This document shows, piece after piece, positions 6,261-13,139 of a stretch of DNA of 19,717 bases. The stretch is from CAZGTQ01 sp964528575. Lineage in GTDB: Bacteria > Planctomycetota > UBA1135 > GCA-002686595. The notes beneath the pieces were generated by a model, which worked only from the letters and a program-made list of their open reading frames with translations, was not told the origin of the DNA and searched no databases. Location: assembly GCA_964528575.1 (NCBI GenBank), contig CAZGTQ010000422.1, forward strand, positions 1 to 19,717, in the 5' to 3' direction. Made by a program: the position numbers and the translations under genes. Position 1 is the stretch's first letter. Each line of letters opens with the position of its first letter.

Positions 6261-7724
6261 ATGCAGACCCCGCGCCGCCTCGCTCTCGCCTTCCTCGCCG
6301 TCCTGGCCGTCCTCGGCGCGCTCTTCGCGCTCGCTCCGCCCGTGCGGGCGCGCCAGGCCGACGACCGGCCGCCGCTGCCCCCGGGCCACGCGGCGCGCGG
6401 CGGCGGCGACCTGCTCACGTTCGCCGAGCTCGACGCGGTCCTCGCCGACCGCTACGCCAGCTCGCACTCCGGCCAGGAAGTCCTGCGCCACCTCGTGCGC
6501 TGCGAGTTGCTCGAGCACCTCGCGCGCGAGCGCGGCATCGAGGTGACGGGCGCCGAGCTCACGCGACGCTGGAAGGAGCTCGACGCCGAGCTGCGCGCGG
6601 CGGGCGTCGAGGAAGGCATCGCCGGCAAGCTGCGCGAGAGCCACATCGACGTCGAGACGTTCCGCGAGACGCTGCGGCTGGCGATCGTGCACGAGCAACT
6701 GACGCGGGGCGCGCTCGGCCTCCGCAAGGGCGACCCGGTCTCGGGCGAGCAGCAGGAGATCTGGATCGATCAGGAGATCGCCGCGCGCGGTCTCGAGGAG
6801 CTGCCGCCGCCGTTCGCCGACGGGATCGCTGCGCGCTGCGGCGAGATCAGCGTCGCCGCGAGCCTGTTCCGCGAGCGCCTGCGCATCGGCCTCGCGACCG
6901 ACGACGTGCGCGAGACGGCGTTCCAGATCCTGCTCGCGCGCCTGCTCGAGCGCCGGTTGCCGCCGCTCGAGAGCGGCGCGACCGAGGACGAGCGCGCCCA
7001 GGCTCGCCGAGCGCGGATCGAGCGCGCGATCGACGCGGAGCTCGAGCGGCGCCGCGCGGAGACGCTCGCGGACCCGCGCTACGGCGGACAGACGTACGAC
7101 ACGATCCTGCGGGCCCAGGGCGTGCGGCTCGAGAACTACCGGCAGGATCCCGCGGTGCGCGTCGCCGCGCTCTCGCGCCTGATCGTCGACCTGCGCCACG
7201 GCGCGGACGGCCTGCGCGACGCGTACGAGCGCGAGCGCGACTTCTACGAGGGCCGCTGGGGCGCGGCGATCCCCGCGCGCTGGATCTTCCGGCGCGCGTC
7301 GGCGCGCGCGAACGAGCTCGTGCCGCACACGTTCGAGGAGGCGAAGGCCGAGCTCGACGCGCTCGCGCCCGCGCTCGTCGACGAGGCGCGTTTCGCCGGG
7401 GCCGCGCAGAAGAAGTCCGACGACCGATTCACGCGCGACAAGGGCGGCGAGATCGGCTGGGTCACGCGGCTCGCGCCGAGCGTGCCCGAGGAGCTGCGCG
7501 AGCTGATCTTCGCGGCCGCGGGCGTCGGCACCGTGCCCGAGGGCGGCAAGCTCGTCGGGCCGTTGCGCCTGCCGGACGGGATCGCGCTCCTGTGGATCCG
7601 GCCGACGCGGCCGAGCCCGCCGTGGGAGCAGATGCAGGAGCGCGTGCACCACGAGCTGCGCAAGCGGACGATCGAGGCCGCGCTGCCGCGCGAGACGTTC
7701 GTGACGTTCCTCGACGAGGAATGA
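6261..7724 (+). CDS. Exported parvulin-type peptidyl-prolyl cis-trans isomerase (SurA/PpiC-like)
   Basis: 487 residues from ATG 6261. Residues 1-31 form a Sec signal peptide: MQTPRR, then a Leu/Ala/Val core, with likely cleavage after PVRARQA. A long helical region with two SurA-N-like segments (about 50-150 and 180-320) leads to a parvulin domain at about 335-455. That domain contains KGGEIGWVTRLAPSVPEELREL, then a GTVPEGGKLVGPLRLPDGIALLWI strand pattern, the family's GG(D/E)LGW and GxVxGPVxxxxGxHII signature. It would act in the periplasm as a folding factor for exported or outer-membrane proteins. It ends 61 bp before the first BMC-P gene in the same direction, so read-through into that cluster is possible. 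Confidence 0.82.
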   Translation: MQTPRRLALAFLAVLAVLGALFALAPPVRARQADDRPPLPPGHAARGGGDLLTFAELDAVLADRYASSHSGQEVLRHLVRCELLEHLARERGIEVTGAELTRRWKELDAELRAAGVEEGIAGKLRESHIDVETFRETLRLAIVHEQLTRGALGLRKGDPVSGEQQEIWIDQEIAARGLEELPPPFADGIAARCGEISVAASLFRERLRIGLATDDVRETAFQILLARLLERRLPPLESGATEDERAQARRARIERAIDAELERRRAETLADPRYGGQTYDTILRAQGVRLENYRQDPAVRVAALSRLIVDLRHGADGLRDAYERERDFYEGRWGAAIPARWIFRRASARANELVPHTFEEAKAELDALAPALVDEARFAGAAQKKSDDRFTRDKGGEIGWVTRLAPSVPEELRELIFAAAGVGTVPEGGKLVGPLRLPDGIALLWIRPTRPSPPWEQMQERVHHELRKRTIEAALPRETFVTFLDEE

Positions 7725-7760
7725 CCCAGAGCGAACCAGAGCGAACCAGAGTGACCCAGC
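7721..7760 (+). repeat. Four 10-bp repeats between the parvulin and first BMC-P gene
   Basis: ATGACCCAGA, GCGAACCAGA, GCGAACCAGA and GTGACCCAGC lie in exact 10-bp register from 7721 to 7760. The first unit includes the parvulin TGA stop. The period equals about one helical turn, which would suit a repeated operator, but slippage is equally possible. Confidence 0.75.
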
Positions 7761-7785
7761 CAGGAAGCGATGCCGGGGTGATGCC

Positions 7786-8091
7786 GTGTTGATCGGGAAG
7801 GTGGTCGGCAGCGTCGTCGCGACGCACAAGGACGAGAAGCTCGCGTCGCTCAAGCTGCTCGTCGTGCAGGTCCACGACCACGAGAACAGGCCGACCGAGC
7901 AGTACGTCGTCGCCGCCGACGCGGTGCAGGCGGGACCGGGCGACAGGGTGCTGTACGCGACCGGATCGAGCGCGCGGCAGACGTCGCTGACCGAGAATCG
8001 GCCGTGCGACGCCGTGATCATGGCGATCGTCGACTCGTGGGACCTCGGCGGCGCGAACGTGTACGAGAAGTGGGAGCCGGCGAGCGTCTGA
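7786..8091 (+). CDS. EutN/CcmL-type microcompartment vertex protein (BMC-P), copy 1
   Basis: 101 residues from GTG 7786; TTG 7789 is an alternative. GGGGTG at 7774-7779 may be the ribosome binding site. The family pattern is clear: LIGKVVGSVVATHKDE at the start, LKLLVVQ, a central AGPGDRVLYATGSSARQT, and CDAVIMAIVDSWDL at the end. BMC-P proteins are pentamers that cap the vertices of bacterial microcompartment shells. This copy has the most canonical sequence of the three. The stop is followed one base later by the next start, so the genes are almost certainly co-translated. The closest setting I know is the planctomycete-verrucomicrobia (PVM) microcompartment, whose loci carry several BMC-P paralogues. 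Confidence 0.92.
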   Translation: MLIGKVVGSVVATHKDEKLASLKLLVVQVHDHENRPTEQYVVAADAVQAGPGDRVLYATGSSARQTSLTENRPCDAVIMAIVDSWDLGGANVYEKWEPASV

Positions 8092-8092
8092 C

Positions 8093-8404
8093 GTGTACCT
8101 CGCCCGCGTCATCGGTCGCGTCGTCGCGACGGCCCGCTACGAGGGTCTCGAGGCCGTCGCGCTGCAGTGGATCCAGCCGCTCGACGAGACCGGCGCGAAC
8201 ATGGGTCGCACGCTCGTCGCCTGCGCCGCGGTCGGCTCGGGCCCCGGCGATCTGGTGCACTTCGTCGACGGGCGCGAAGCCGCGCTCGCGTGCCCGGTGA
8301 CGTTCGTCCCCGTCGACGCGGCGATCATCGGCTTCGTCGAGCAGGCGAGCGTGCTGGGCCGCGTGCTCGACCGCGCGCCGGACGCGGGGAAGGGCGGGCG
8401 CTGA
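8093..8404 (+). CDS. EutN/CcmL-type vertex protein (BMC-P), copy 2
   Basis: 103 residues from GTG 8093, one base after the stop of copy 1. It starts MYLARVIGRVVATARYEG, has SGPGDLVHFVDGREAA in the pore-loop region and VDAAIIGFVEQASV as last strand, followed by a short basic tail (DAGKGGR). It differs strongly from copies 1 and 3. The Gly-Ser-Ser-Ala-Arg of canonical EutN is replaced by GREAALA, so the pentamer pore would be lined differently. Its TGA overlaps the next ATG (TGATG). Role as for copy 1: a shell vertex, perhaps specialised. Confidence 0.9.
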   Translation: MYLARVIGRVVATARYEGLEAVALQWIQPLDETGANMGRTLVACAAVGSGPGDLVHFVDGREAALACPVTFVPVDAAIIGFVEQASVLGRVLDRAPDAGKGGR

Positions 8405-8727
8405 TGTTCCTCGCCGACGTCGTCGGCACCGTCGTCTCGCCGGTGCAGATCCCGATCCTCGACGGCGAGAAGCTGCTCGTGCTGCGGCCGCTGACGCCGG
8501 AAGGGAAGCCGACCGGCAAGACGCGGATCGGGATCGACCGCGCCGGGGCGGGCGAGGGCGACCGAGTGCTCGTGCTCGACGAGGGCAACGGCGCGCGCCA
8601 GATCCTGGGCGATCCGAAAGCGGCCGCGAAGACGATCGTCGTCGGGATCGTCGATTACGTCGAGCGCGGGGGCGAGCTCGTGTACGACCACCGGAGCGCG
8701 GAGCGCCCGCGCCCGCTCGCGCGATGA
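8404..8727 (+). CDS. EutN/CcmL-type vertex protein (BMC-P), copy 3
   Basis: 107 residues from ATG 8404, overlapping the previous stop by one base. It reads MFLADVVGTVVSPVQIPILD, then EKLLVLRPL, AGEGDRVLVLDEGNGARQIL and AKTIVVGIVDYVER, with a basic Arg/Pro-rich C-terminal tail. The overall BMC-P strand order is preserved. The TGA at 8725-8727 overlaps the aldolase ATG (ATGA), which ties shell and enzyme synthesis together. Confidence 0.91.
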   Translation: MFLADVVGTVVSPVQIPILDGEKLLVLRPLTPEGKPTGKTRIGIDRAGAGEGDRVLVLDEGNGARQILGDPKAAAKTIVVGIVDYVERGGELVYDHRSAERPRPLAR

Positions 8728-9446
8728 ACGACGCCGGTCCCGCCGCCGCGACGCCCGAGGGCATCGACGAGCAAGCGCGGCTGCGACGCGCGATCTGCGA
8801 GATCGGGCGGCTGTGCTACCAGCGCTACTACATCGTCGGCGCGGACGGGAACATCTCCGCCCGCATGGCCGACGGCTCGATCCTGATCACGCCCGCCGGC
8901 GCGATGAAGGGCTTCCTGCAGCCGCACCACGTCGCGCACGTCGACGCGCGTGGGCGGGTGCTCGACGACGGGCCGCAGTGCTCGAGCGAGGTCGGCATCC
9001 ACCTCGTCGCGTACGAGGAGCGCCCCGAGATCAAGGCGGTCTGCCACGCCCACCCGCCCCACGCGGTCGCGCTCACGATCGCGGGGATCGACATGCAGCT
9101 CCCCGTGATCCCCGAGATCATCGTCACGCTCGGCGGGATCCCTACGGCCCCCTACGGCACGCCGGGGACGGACGAGCTGCCCGAGACGATCCGCAAGATC
9201 GTGCGCTGCGCCGACGCCCTGATCATGCAGAACCACGGCTCGGTGACCCTGGGCTCGAACCTGCTCGACGCCTACAAGAAGCTCGACATGGTCGAGCACA
9301 CCGCCAAGATCCTGTGGCTCGCGCACGTCGCGCGGGGCGGCCTGCAGCCGCTGCCGCCCGACGCCGTGGAGAAGCTCCTCGAGACCCGCCGCCGGTTCGG
9401 CTTGGCGGGGCCCAACACGCTCGAGAACCGCTGCGGGCTGGATTGA
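8724..9446 (+). CDS. Class II aldolase/adducin-family protein (fuculose-/rhamnulose-phosphate aldolase type)
   Basis: 240 residues. The zinc site of L-fuculose-1-phosphate aldolase is recognisable: Glu89 in SSEVGIH as catalytic acid, His108 and His110 in CHAHPPHAVAL, and His171 in MQNHGSVTLG. The N-terminal half has the ISARMADGSILITPAGAMKG substrate-loop pattern. In PVM microcompartments this enzyme splits fucose- or rhamnose-derived sugar phosphates to dihydroxyacetone phosphate and lactaldehyde inside the shell. Its overlap with the third BMC-P gene supports that role. The C-terminal end (PDAVEKLLETRRRFGLAG) is a predicted amphipathic helix and could be an encapsulation signal, though that is inference. 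No partner aldehyde dehydrogenase is visible nearby. Confidence 0.9.
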   Translation: MNDAGPAAATPEGIDEQARLRRAICEIGRLCYQRYYIVGADGNISARMADGSILITPAGAMKGFLQPHHVAHVDARGRVLDDGPQCSSEVGIHLVAYEERPEIKAVCHAHPPHAVALTIAGIDMQLPVIPEIIVTLGGIPTAPYGTPGTDELPETIRKIVRCADALIMQNHGSVTLGSNLLDAYKKLDMVEHTAKILWLAHVARGGLQPLPPDAVEKLLETRRRFGLAGPNTLENRCGLD

Positions 9447-9467
9447 TCGACGCCCGGCCGAGGTCCA

Positions 9468-9537
9468 TGGCAGAATTCGGCCGTGGCAAAATTCCGGTCA
9501 AGGGACTCTCCAGAATCCCAACTCTGCAGAATCCCAA
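9468..9537 (+). repeat. Two 16-bp-spaced repeat pairs upstream of the YejM-like gene
   Basis: TGGCAGAATTCGG (9468-9480) recurs as TGGCAAAATTCCGG (9484-9497), 16 bp on. CAGAATCCCAA recurs exactly at 9511-9521 and 9527-9537, also 16 bp apart. This 107-bp gap (9447-9553) is less GC-rich than its surroundings and holds the only room for a promoter for the downstream sigma-factor operon. The repeats could be binding sites. Confidence 0.7.
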
Positions 9538-9553
9538 TAGAGCCGGACGGCCC

Positions 9554-11509
9554 ATGAGCACTCGCACGGACAGTAGCCCCTCTGCGCGCGCCCAGGCCGC
9601 CTTCCAGCTCTGGTTGGCGAACCTCGGCCTCGGCGTGGTGGTCGGCACGGCCTACCTGACGCACCTGTCGGAGACCGAAGGCCTGCGCTCTTGGATCTTC
9701 GCCACGCTCGCCCTGGTCTCGACCGTCGCGACGCTGACGCTCGCCCCGGGGATCGGCTTCCTCGTCGCGACGCGCTGCGTGCGCTCGGTGCGCGCGCTCG
9801 GCGCGGCGCAGGCGCTCGGGTGGATCGCGTTCCAGATCCTCCTGTTCGCCGACACGCGCATCTACAACCTCTTCCGCTACCACTTCAACGGGCACGTGTG
9901 GAACCTGATCTACACGCGCGGGTCGGAGGACGCGGTGCACCTCGGCTGGCAGGTGTGGGCCGCGATCGGCGCCGGACTCGTGATCGGGTTCAGCGTGCAG
10001 TACGCGCTCTGGCGCCGCTGGCTCGCGCGCGCCGAGGAGGTCGCGGAGGATCGCCGGCTGCCCTACCGCCTGCTGCGGCCCTCGCTCGTGGTCGGCGTGC
10101 TCGTGCTCTCCGCCGTCGGGCTCGAGAAGACGATCTACGCGCAAGCCGACCTCACGCAGGACAAGGAGCTCCTGCGCCTCGCGCGGATGTTCCCGTTCTA
10201 CCCGCGTCTCCCCGCGCGCGCGGCGCGCGACCTCTACGACGAGATGCTCGGCCGCCATGTCGAGCGCGGCCCGCGGGTCGACGTCGACGTCGACGAGGTG
10301 CGGCTCGACTACCCGCGCGCGACGCCGCGCATCGACCCGGACGGGCCGCGGCCGAACCTCCTGATGGTCGTGATCGACTGCTGGCGCGCGGACATGCTCG
10401 AGCCCGAGGTCACGCCGCGCCTGTCGGCGCTCGCCGACGAGAGCCTGCGCTTCGACGACCACCTCAGCGGCGGCAACTCGACGCGCTTCGGCCTGTTCTC
10501 GCTGCTCTACGGCCTGCACGGCTCGTACTGGTTCCCGGTGCTCGAGCAGCGGCGCTCGCCGGTGCTCGTCGACGCGCTGCTCGAGCGGGGCTACGACGTG
10601 CGCGTCTTCTCGGCGGCGTCGATGTACTACCCCGAGCTGCGCTCGACCGCGTGGGCGCGCGTCGCGGACCACGTGTACGACGAGTTCCCCGGCGAGACGC
10701 CCTGGGAGCGCGACGTCCAGGCCGCGGCCGCGTTCGAGAGCTGGATCGGCGAGCTCGAGGCCGCCGGCGACGAGCGCCCGTGGTTCGGCTTCCTCCTGCT
10801 CGACTCGCCGCACCCGACGTACAGCTCGCCGCCGGACGGGCGCCCGTTCGCGCCTGCTGCGCCCGAGGTCAACTACCTGCGCATGTCGTCGGTGGACGGC
10901 CCCGACGAGGAGCTCGAGCGGGCGGTGTTCAACCGCTACCGCAACGCGGTCCACCACGCCGACCGCGTCACGGGGCGGATCCTCGACGTGCTCGCCGAGC
11001 GCGGCCTCGCGGACGAGACGCTCGTGCTGGTCACCGGCGACCACGGCGAAGAGTTCCTCGAGAACGGCTACTTCGGCCACACGAGCAACTTCACCGCGGA
11101 GCAGGTCGCGGTGCCGCTGCTCCTGCGCGGCCCCGGCATCGAGCCCGGCCGCGTCAGCGCGCCGACTGCGCACGTCGACGTGGCGCCGACCTTGCTCGAG
11201 CTGCTCGGCGCCGACCGCTCGGACCGCCCGCTGTGGACGGTCGGCCGCAGCCTGTTCGACCCGCCCGAGTCCGGCCGCAAGCGCGTCGTCTCCGGCTGGA
11301 TGGAGCTGGGCCTGTGGATCGAGGACGGCATCCTGCGCGTCCCGCTCGTCGACCGCTGGAGCTTCGACGTCGAGCTGTACGACCGGAGCTGGCGGTTCCG
11401 CACGGACGACGAGGACGTGCTGCGTCGCGAGACGGCGGCGCTCGAGGCGCTCGCCGAGGAGTGCACGCGCTTCCTCGCCGACCGGAGCGAGGGCGACGCG
11501 GGCCAGTGA
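9554..11509 (+). CDS. YejM/PbgA-like inner-membrane protein with alkaline-phosphatase-superfamily domain
   Basis: 651 residues from ATG 9554. Five hydrophobic segments (about residues 14-36, 46-75, 81-104, 133-153 and 176-195) are followed by a periplasmic sulfatase-like domain. The N-terminal half follows YejM (DUF3413), including an IYNLFRYHFNGHVWNLI segment. The C-terminal domain keeps an apparently full AlkP-type site: Asp275 (VVIDCWRADM), nucleophile Thr310 with Ser309 (GGNSTRFG), Asp496-His497 (TGDHGEE) and His509 (GHTSN). As I recall, E. coli YejM has lost the DH pair and serves as a lipopolysaccharide sensor controlling LpxC. This one could be a working phosphoglycerol- or phosphoethanolamine-transferase. 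Its TGA overlaps the sigma-factor GTG, so it is the first gene of that operon. Confidence 0.86.
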   Translation: MSTRTDSSPSARAQAAFQLWLANLGLGVVVGTAYLTHLSETEGLRSWIFATLALVSTVATLTLAPGIGFLVATRCVRSVRALGAAQALGWIAFQILLFADTRIYNLFRYHFNGHVWNLIYTRGSEDAVHLGWQVWAAIGAGLVIGFSVQYALWRRWLARAEEVAEDRRLPYRLLRPSLVVGVLVLSAVGLEKTIYAQADLTQDKELLRLARMFPFYPRLPARAARDLYDEMLGRHVERGPRVDVDVDEVRLDYPRATPRIDPDGPRPNLLMVVIDCWRADMLEPEVTPRLSALADESLRFDDHLSGGNSTRFGLFSLLYGLHGSYWFPVLEQRRSPVLVDALLERGYDVRVFSAASMYYPELRSTAWARVADHVYDEFPGETPWERDVQAAAAFESWIGELEAAGDERPWFGFLLLDSPHPTYSSPPDGRPFAPAAPEVNYLRMSSVDGPDEELERAVFNRYRNAVHHADRVTGRILDVLAERGLADETLVLVTGDHGEEFLENGYFGHTSNFTAEQVAVPLLLRGPGIEPGRVSAPTAHVDVAPTLLELLGADRSDRPLWTVGRSLFDPPESGRKRVVSGWMELGLWIEDGILRVPLVDRWSFDVELYDRSWRFRTDDEDVLRRETAALEALAEECTRFLADRSEGDAGQ

Positions 11510-12114
11510 GCGCGTCCCCCGAGCTCGACGCGGCGGACGAGGCGGCGCTCCTGCGCGCTCTGCGCGCCGGCGACGAGCACGCGTTCGAGACGCTGATCCG
11601 CGCGTACGGCCCGCGGCTCCTCGCGGTGACGCGGCGCCTCCTGCGCAACGAGGAGGACGCGCGCGACGCGCTCCAGGAGACGTTCCTGTCGGCGCTGCGC
11701 TCGCTCGACCAGTTCGACGCGCGCGCGCGCCTGTCGACCTGGCTGCACCGCATCGCGGTCAACGCGGCGCTGATGCGCAAGCGCCGCGCGTCGAAGCGCC
11801 CGGAGCAGTCGCTCGACGAGCTGCTCCCGCGCTTCCGCGAGAACGGCATGTTCGAGGACCACAACCGGCGCTGGCCGCAGCCCGAGGAGGCGGCGGAGCG
11901 CGCGGAGGTGCGCGCGCTCGTGCGCACGTCGATCGACGAGCTGCCGGAGACGCACCGCGACGTGCTCGTGCTGCGCGACATCGAGGGCCTCGACACGGCG
12001 GAGGCGGCGGAGGTGCTCCACGTCACGCCGAACGCGGTCAAGGTGCGGCTCCACCGCGCACGCCTGGCGCTGCGCGCGCTCTTGGACCCGGTGCTGGGAG
12101 AGGTGACCAAGTGA
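11506..12114 (+). CDS. ECF (sigma-70 family) RNA polymerase sigma factor
   Basis: 202 residues from GTG 11506, which overlaps the previous stop as GTGA. Region 2 spans about residues 27-95, with EDARDALQETFLSALRSLDQF and STWLHRIAVNAALMRKRR. Region 4 spans about 140-195, with DELPETHRDVLVLRDIEGLD, then TAEAAEVLHVTPNAVKVRLHRAR as the helix-turn-helix. It has the size and order of RpoE-like group IV sigma factors, with no C-terminal extension. The next gene, again GTGA-overlapped, is its probable anti-sigma factor. The first gene in the unit is a membrane protein of the envelope, so the regulon is likely envelope-related (inference). Confidence 0.94.
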   Translation: MSASPELDAADEAALLRALRAGDEHAFETLIRAYGPRLLAVTRRLLRNEEDARDALQETFLSALRSLDQFDARARLSTWLHRIAVNAALMRKRRASKRPEQSLDELLPRFRENGMFEDHNRRWPQPEEAAERAEVRALVRTSIDELPETHRDVLVLRDIEGLDTAEAAEVLHVTPNAVKVRLHRARLALRALLDPVLGEVTK

Positions 12115-12494
12115 ACTGCGACCAGTTCGTCCAGTCGATCGACACGTGGGCCCGGGGACGGCTCGAGCCGCACGGCGAGGAGGCCTTCGAGGCGCACAAG
12201 GACGCGTGCGCGCCGTGCGCGGAGCACTTCGCGCAGCGCACGGAGCTCACGTGCCAGCAGTTCGTCGACTTCCTCGTCGCGTGGCAGGCGCACGAGCTCA
12301 CGCCCGCGGAGAAGCGCACCTTCGAGCGCCACGTCGCGGTGTGCCCGGAGTGCGAGACGTACCTCGACACGTACGCGAGCACGACGAAGCTCGCGCAGCT
12401 CTGCGCCGGCCCCGACGACGACGTCCCCGACGAAGTGCCCGAGGGCCTGGTCCAGGCGATCCTCGCGGCGCGGCGCCAGAGCGGCGCGAGCTAG
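12111..12494 (+). CDS. Duplicated zinc-binding (ZAS/zf-HC2) anti-sigma factor, no membrane segment
   Basis: 127 residues from GTG 12111, overlapping the sigma-factor stop as GTGA. Two zinc anti-sigma motifs are present: Cys3 with H29-x3-C33-x2-C36, and Cys48 with H74-x3-C78-x2-C81. All four ligands repeat at exactly 45 residues, so the protein is an internal duplication. No hydrophobic segment follows, so unlike many ZAS anti-sigmas it should be cytoplasmic. It probably binds the upstream sigma factor through one or both modules, and cysteine-ligated zinc could make it redox- or metal-responsive. Its TAG stop shares the CTAG palindrome at 12491-12494 with the convergent gene. Confidence 0.85.
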   Translation: MNCDQFVQSIDTWARGRLEPHGEEAFEAHKDACAPCAEHFAQRTELTCQQFVDFLVAWQAHELTPAEKRTFERHVAVCPECETYLDTYASTTKLAQLCAGPDDDVPDEVPEGLVQAILAARRQSGAS

Positions 12495-12898
12495 AACCAG
12501 CCTGTCTCGCGCGGCACGCGCTCGCGAGGCTCGTCGCGCGCGAGCGGCTGGTTCGCCAGCCTCCCGCCGCCGAGCCCGATCGTGAGGATCGCCTCTTCCG
12601 CGCCCGGCTCGAACAGCGAGAAGCGCCCGTCGTGGTGCCACAGCTCGAGATCGCGCCGCGGCTCGCCGCCGTCGAACATCCGTACGAAGCCGCGCCCGCG
12701 ACCAGACCAGGACAGCTTCGTCCCTTCCCGATGCGGCTCGAGCCACAACTCGACGCCGGCGACGTGCCAGCGATGCTCGCCGAACCAGCGATAGCGATTC
12801 ACCCACACCGGCTGGAGCAGGACCACGCTGAGCGCGACGACCGCAGCGACCGTGATCGGCGACCGCACCGTCCCGAGCTTCGTCCGAACCGATCTCAT
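12491..12898 (-). CDS. Small single-pass membrane protein of unknown function
   Basis: 135 residues from ATG 12898, with a GGGGGGAG ribosome-binding stretch immediately before it. Residues about 12-32 (VRSPITVAAVVALSVVLLQPV) form a membrane segment or signal anchor. The rest is a soluble domain rich in Trp, Arg and Glu (VAGVELWLEPHREGTKLSWSG, then a DLELWHHDGRFSLF strand pair), suggestive of a beta-sandwich. I recognise no family. It converges on the anti-sigma gene and the two stop codons share CTAG. Confidence 0.65.
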   Translation of the reverse strand: MRSVRTKLGTVRSPITVAAVVALSVVLLQPVWVNRYRWFGEHRWHVAGVELWLEPHREGTKLSWSGRGRGFVRMFDGGEPRRDLELWHHDGRFSLFEPGAEEAILTIGLGGGRLANQPLARDEPRERVPRETGWF

Positions 12899-12931
12899 CT
12901 CCCCCCGAGCGTACCGCCCCGCGGCGCACTC

Positions 12932-12965
12932 TGTGGTGCCGAGTTGTGGTACCGAGTTGGCACCA
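12932..12965. repeat. 13-bp tandem repeat enclosed by a 7-bp inverted repeat
   Basis: TGTGGTGCCGAGT (12932-12944) is followed at once by TGTGGTACCGAGT (12945-12957), with one mismatch. TGGTGCC (12934-12940) is also the reverse complement of GGCACCA (12959-12965). It lies 34 bp upstream of the small membrane-protein start in a 240-bp gap otherwise free of genes, so it could be an operator for that gene. Confidence 0.75.
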
Positions 12966-13097
12966 AGTCGACGACAAGCAAATGCCGCACGTCCCGCGTA
13001 ACGAAGCGCCGGACCGCCGGTGGACGCAGCGGCTCTCGCGGAGCTCCAGGACCGCGGCGCTGCGAGCCAGATCCGTCCGGTAGCGTTAGGACCAGTC

Positions 13098-13128
13098 GTC
13101 CGCCGCCGCGGCCGCGCTGGGGGCGGAC
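13098..13128 (-). terminator. Hairpin downstream of the LOG-family gene
   Basis: GTCCGCC (13098-13104) and GGCGGAC (13122-13128) can pair around a 17-nt GC-rich loop, 12 bp past the stop of the leftward operon. There is no T-tract, so it is only a weak terminator candidate. Confidence 0.35.
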
Positions 13129-13139
13129 GCGCGCTGCGC

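Noticed and set aside
4601..6418. 605-codon minus-strand frame over the Clp-like gene
   Set aside because: The Clp-like frame on the plus strand contains Walker A, Walker B, sensor and pore motifs in the right order; the opposite frame has none.
9468..9497. Sigma-54 type -24/-12 promoter suggested by TGGCA
   Set aside because: No TTGC/GC element lies at the required spacing after either TGGCA copy.
8813..9553. Long 5' extension of the YejM-like frame, overlapping the aldolase
   Set aside because: The extension is out of frame with the aldolase and has Arg/Pro-rich low-complexity sequence. Homology to YejM begins after the ATG at 9554.
9272..11173. 633-codon minus-strand frame over the YejM-like gene
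   Set aside because: It is a shadow frame of Arg/Val/Glu-rich repeats without recognisable motifs, opposite a gene with clear transmembrane and AlkP motifs.
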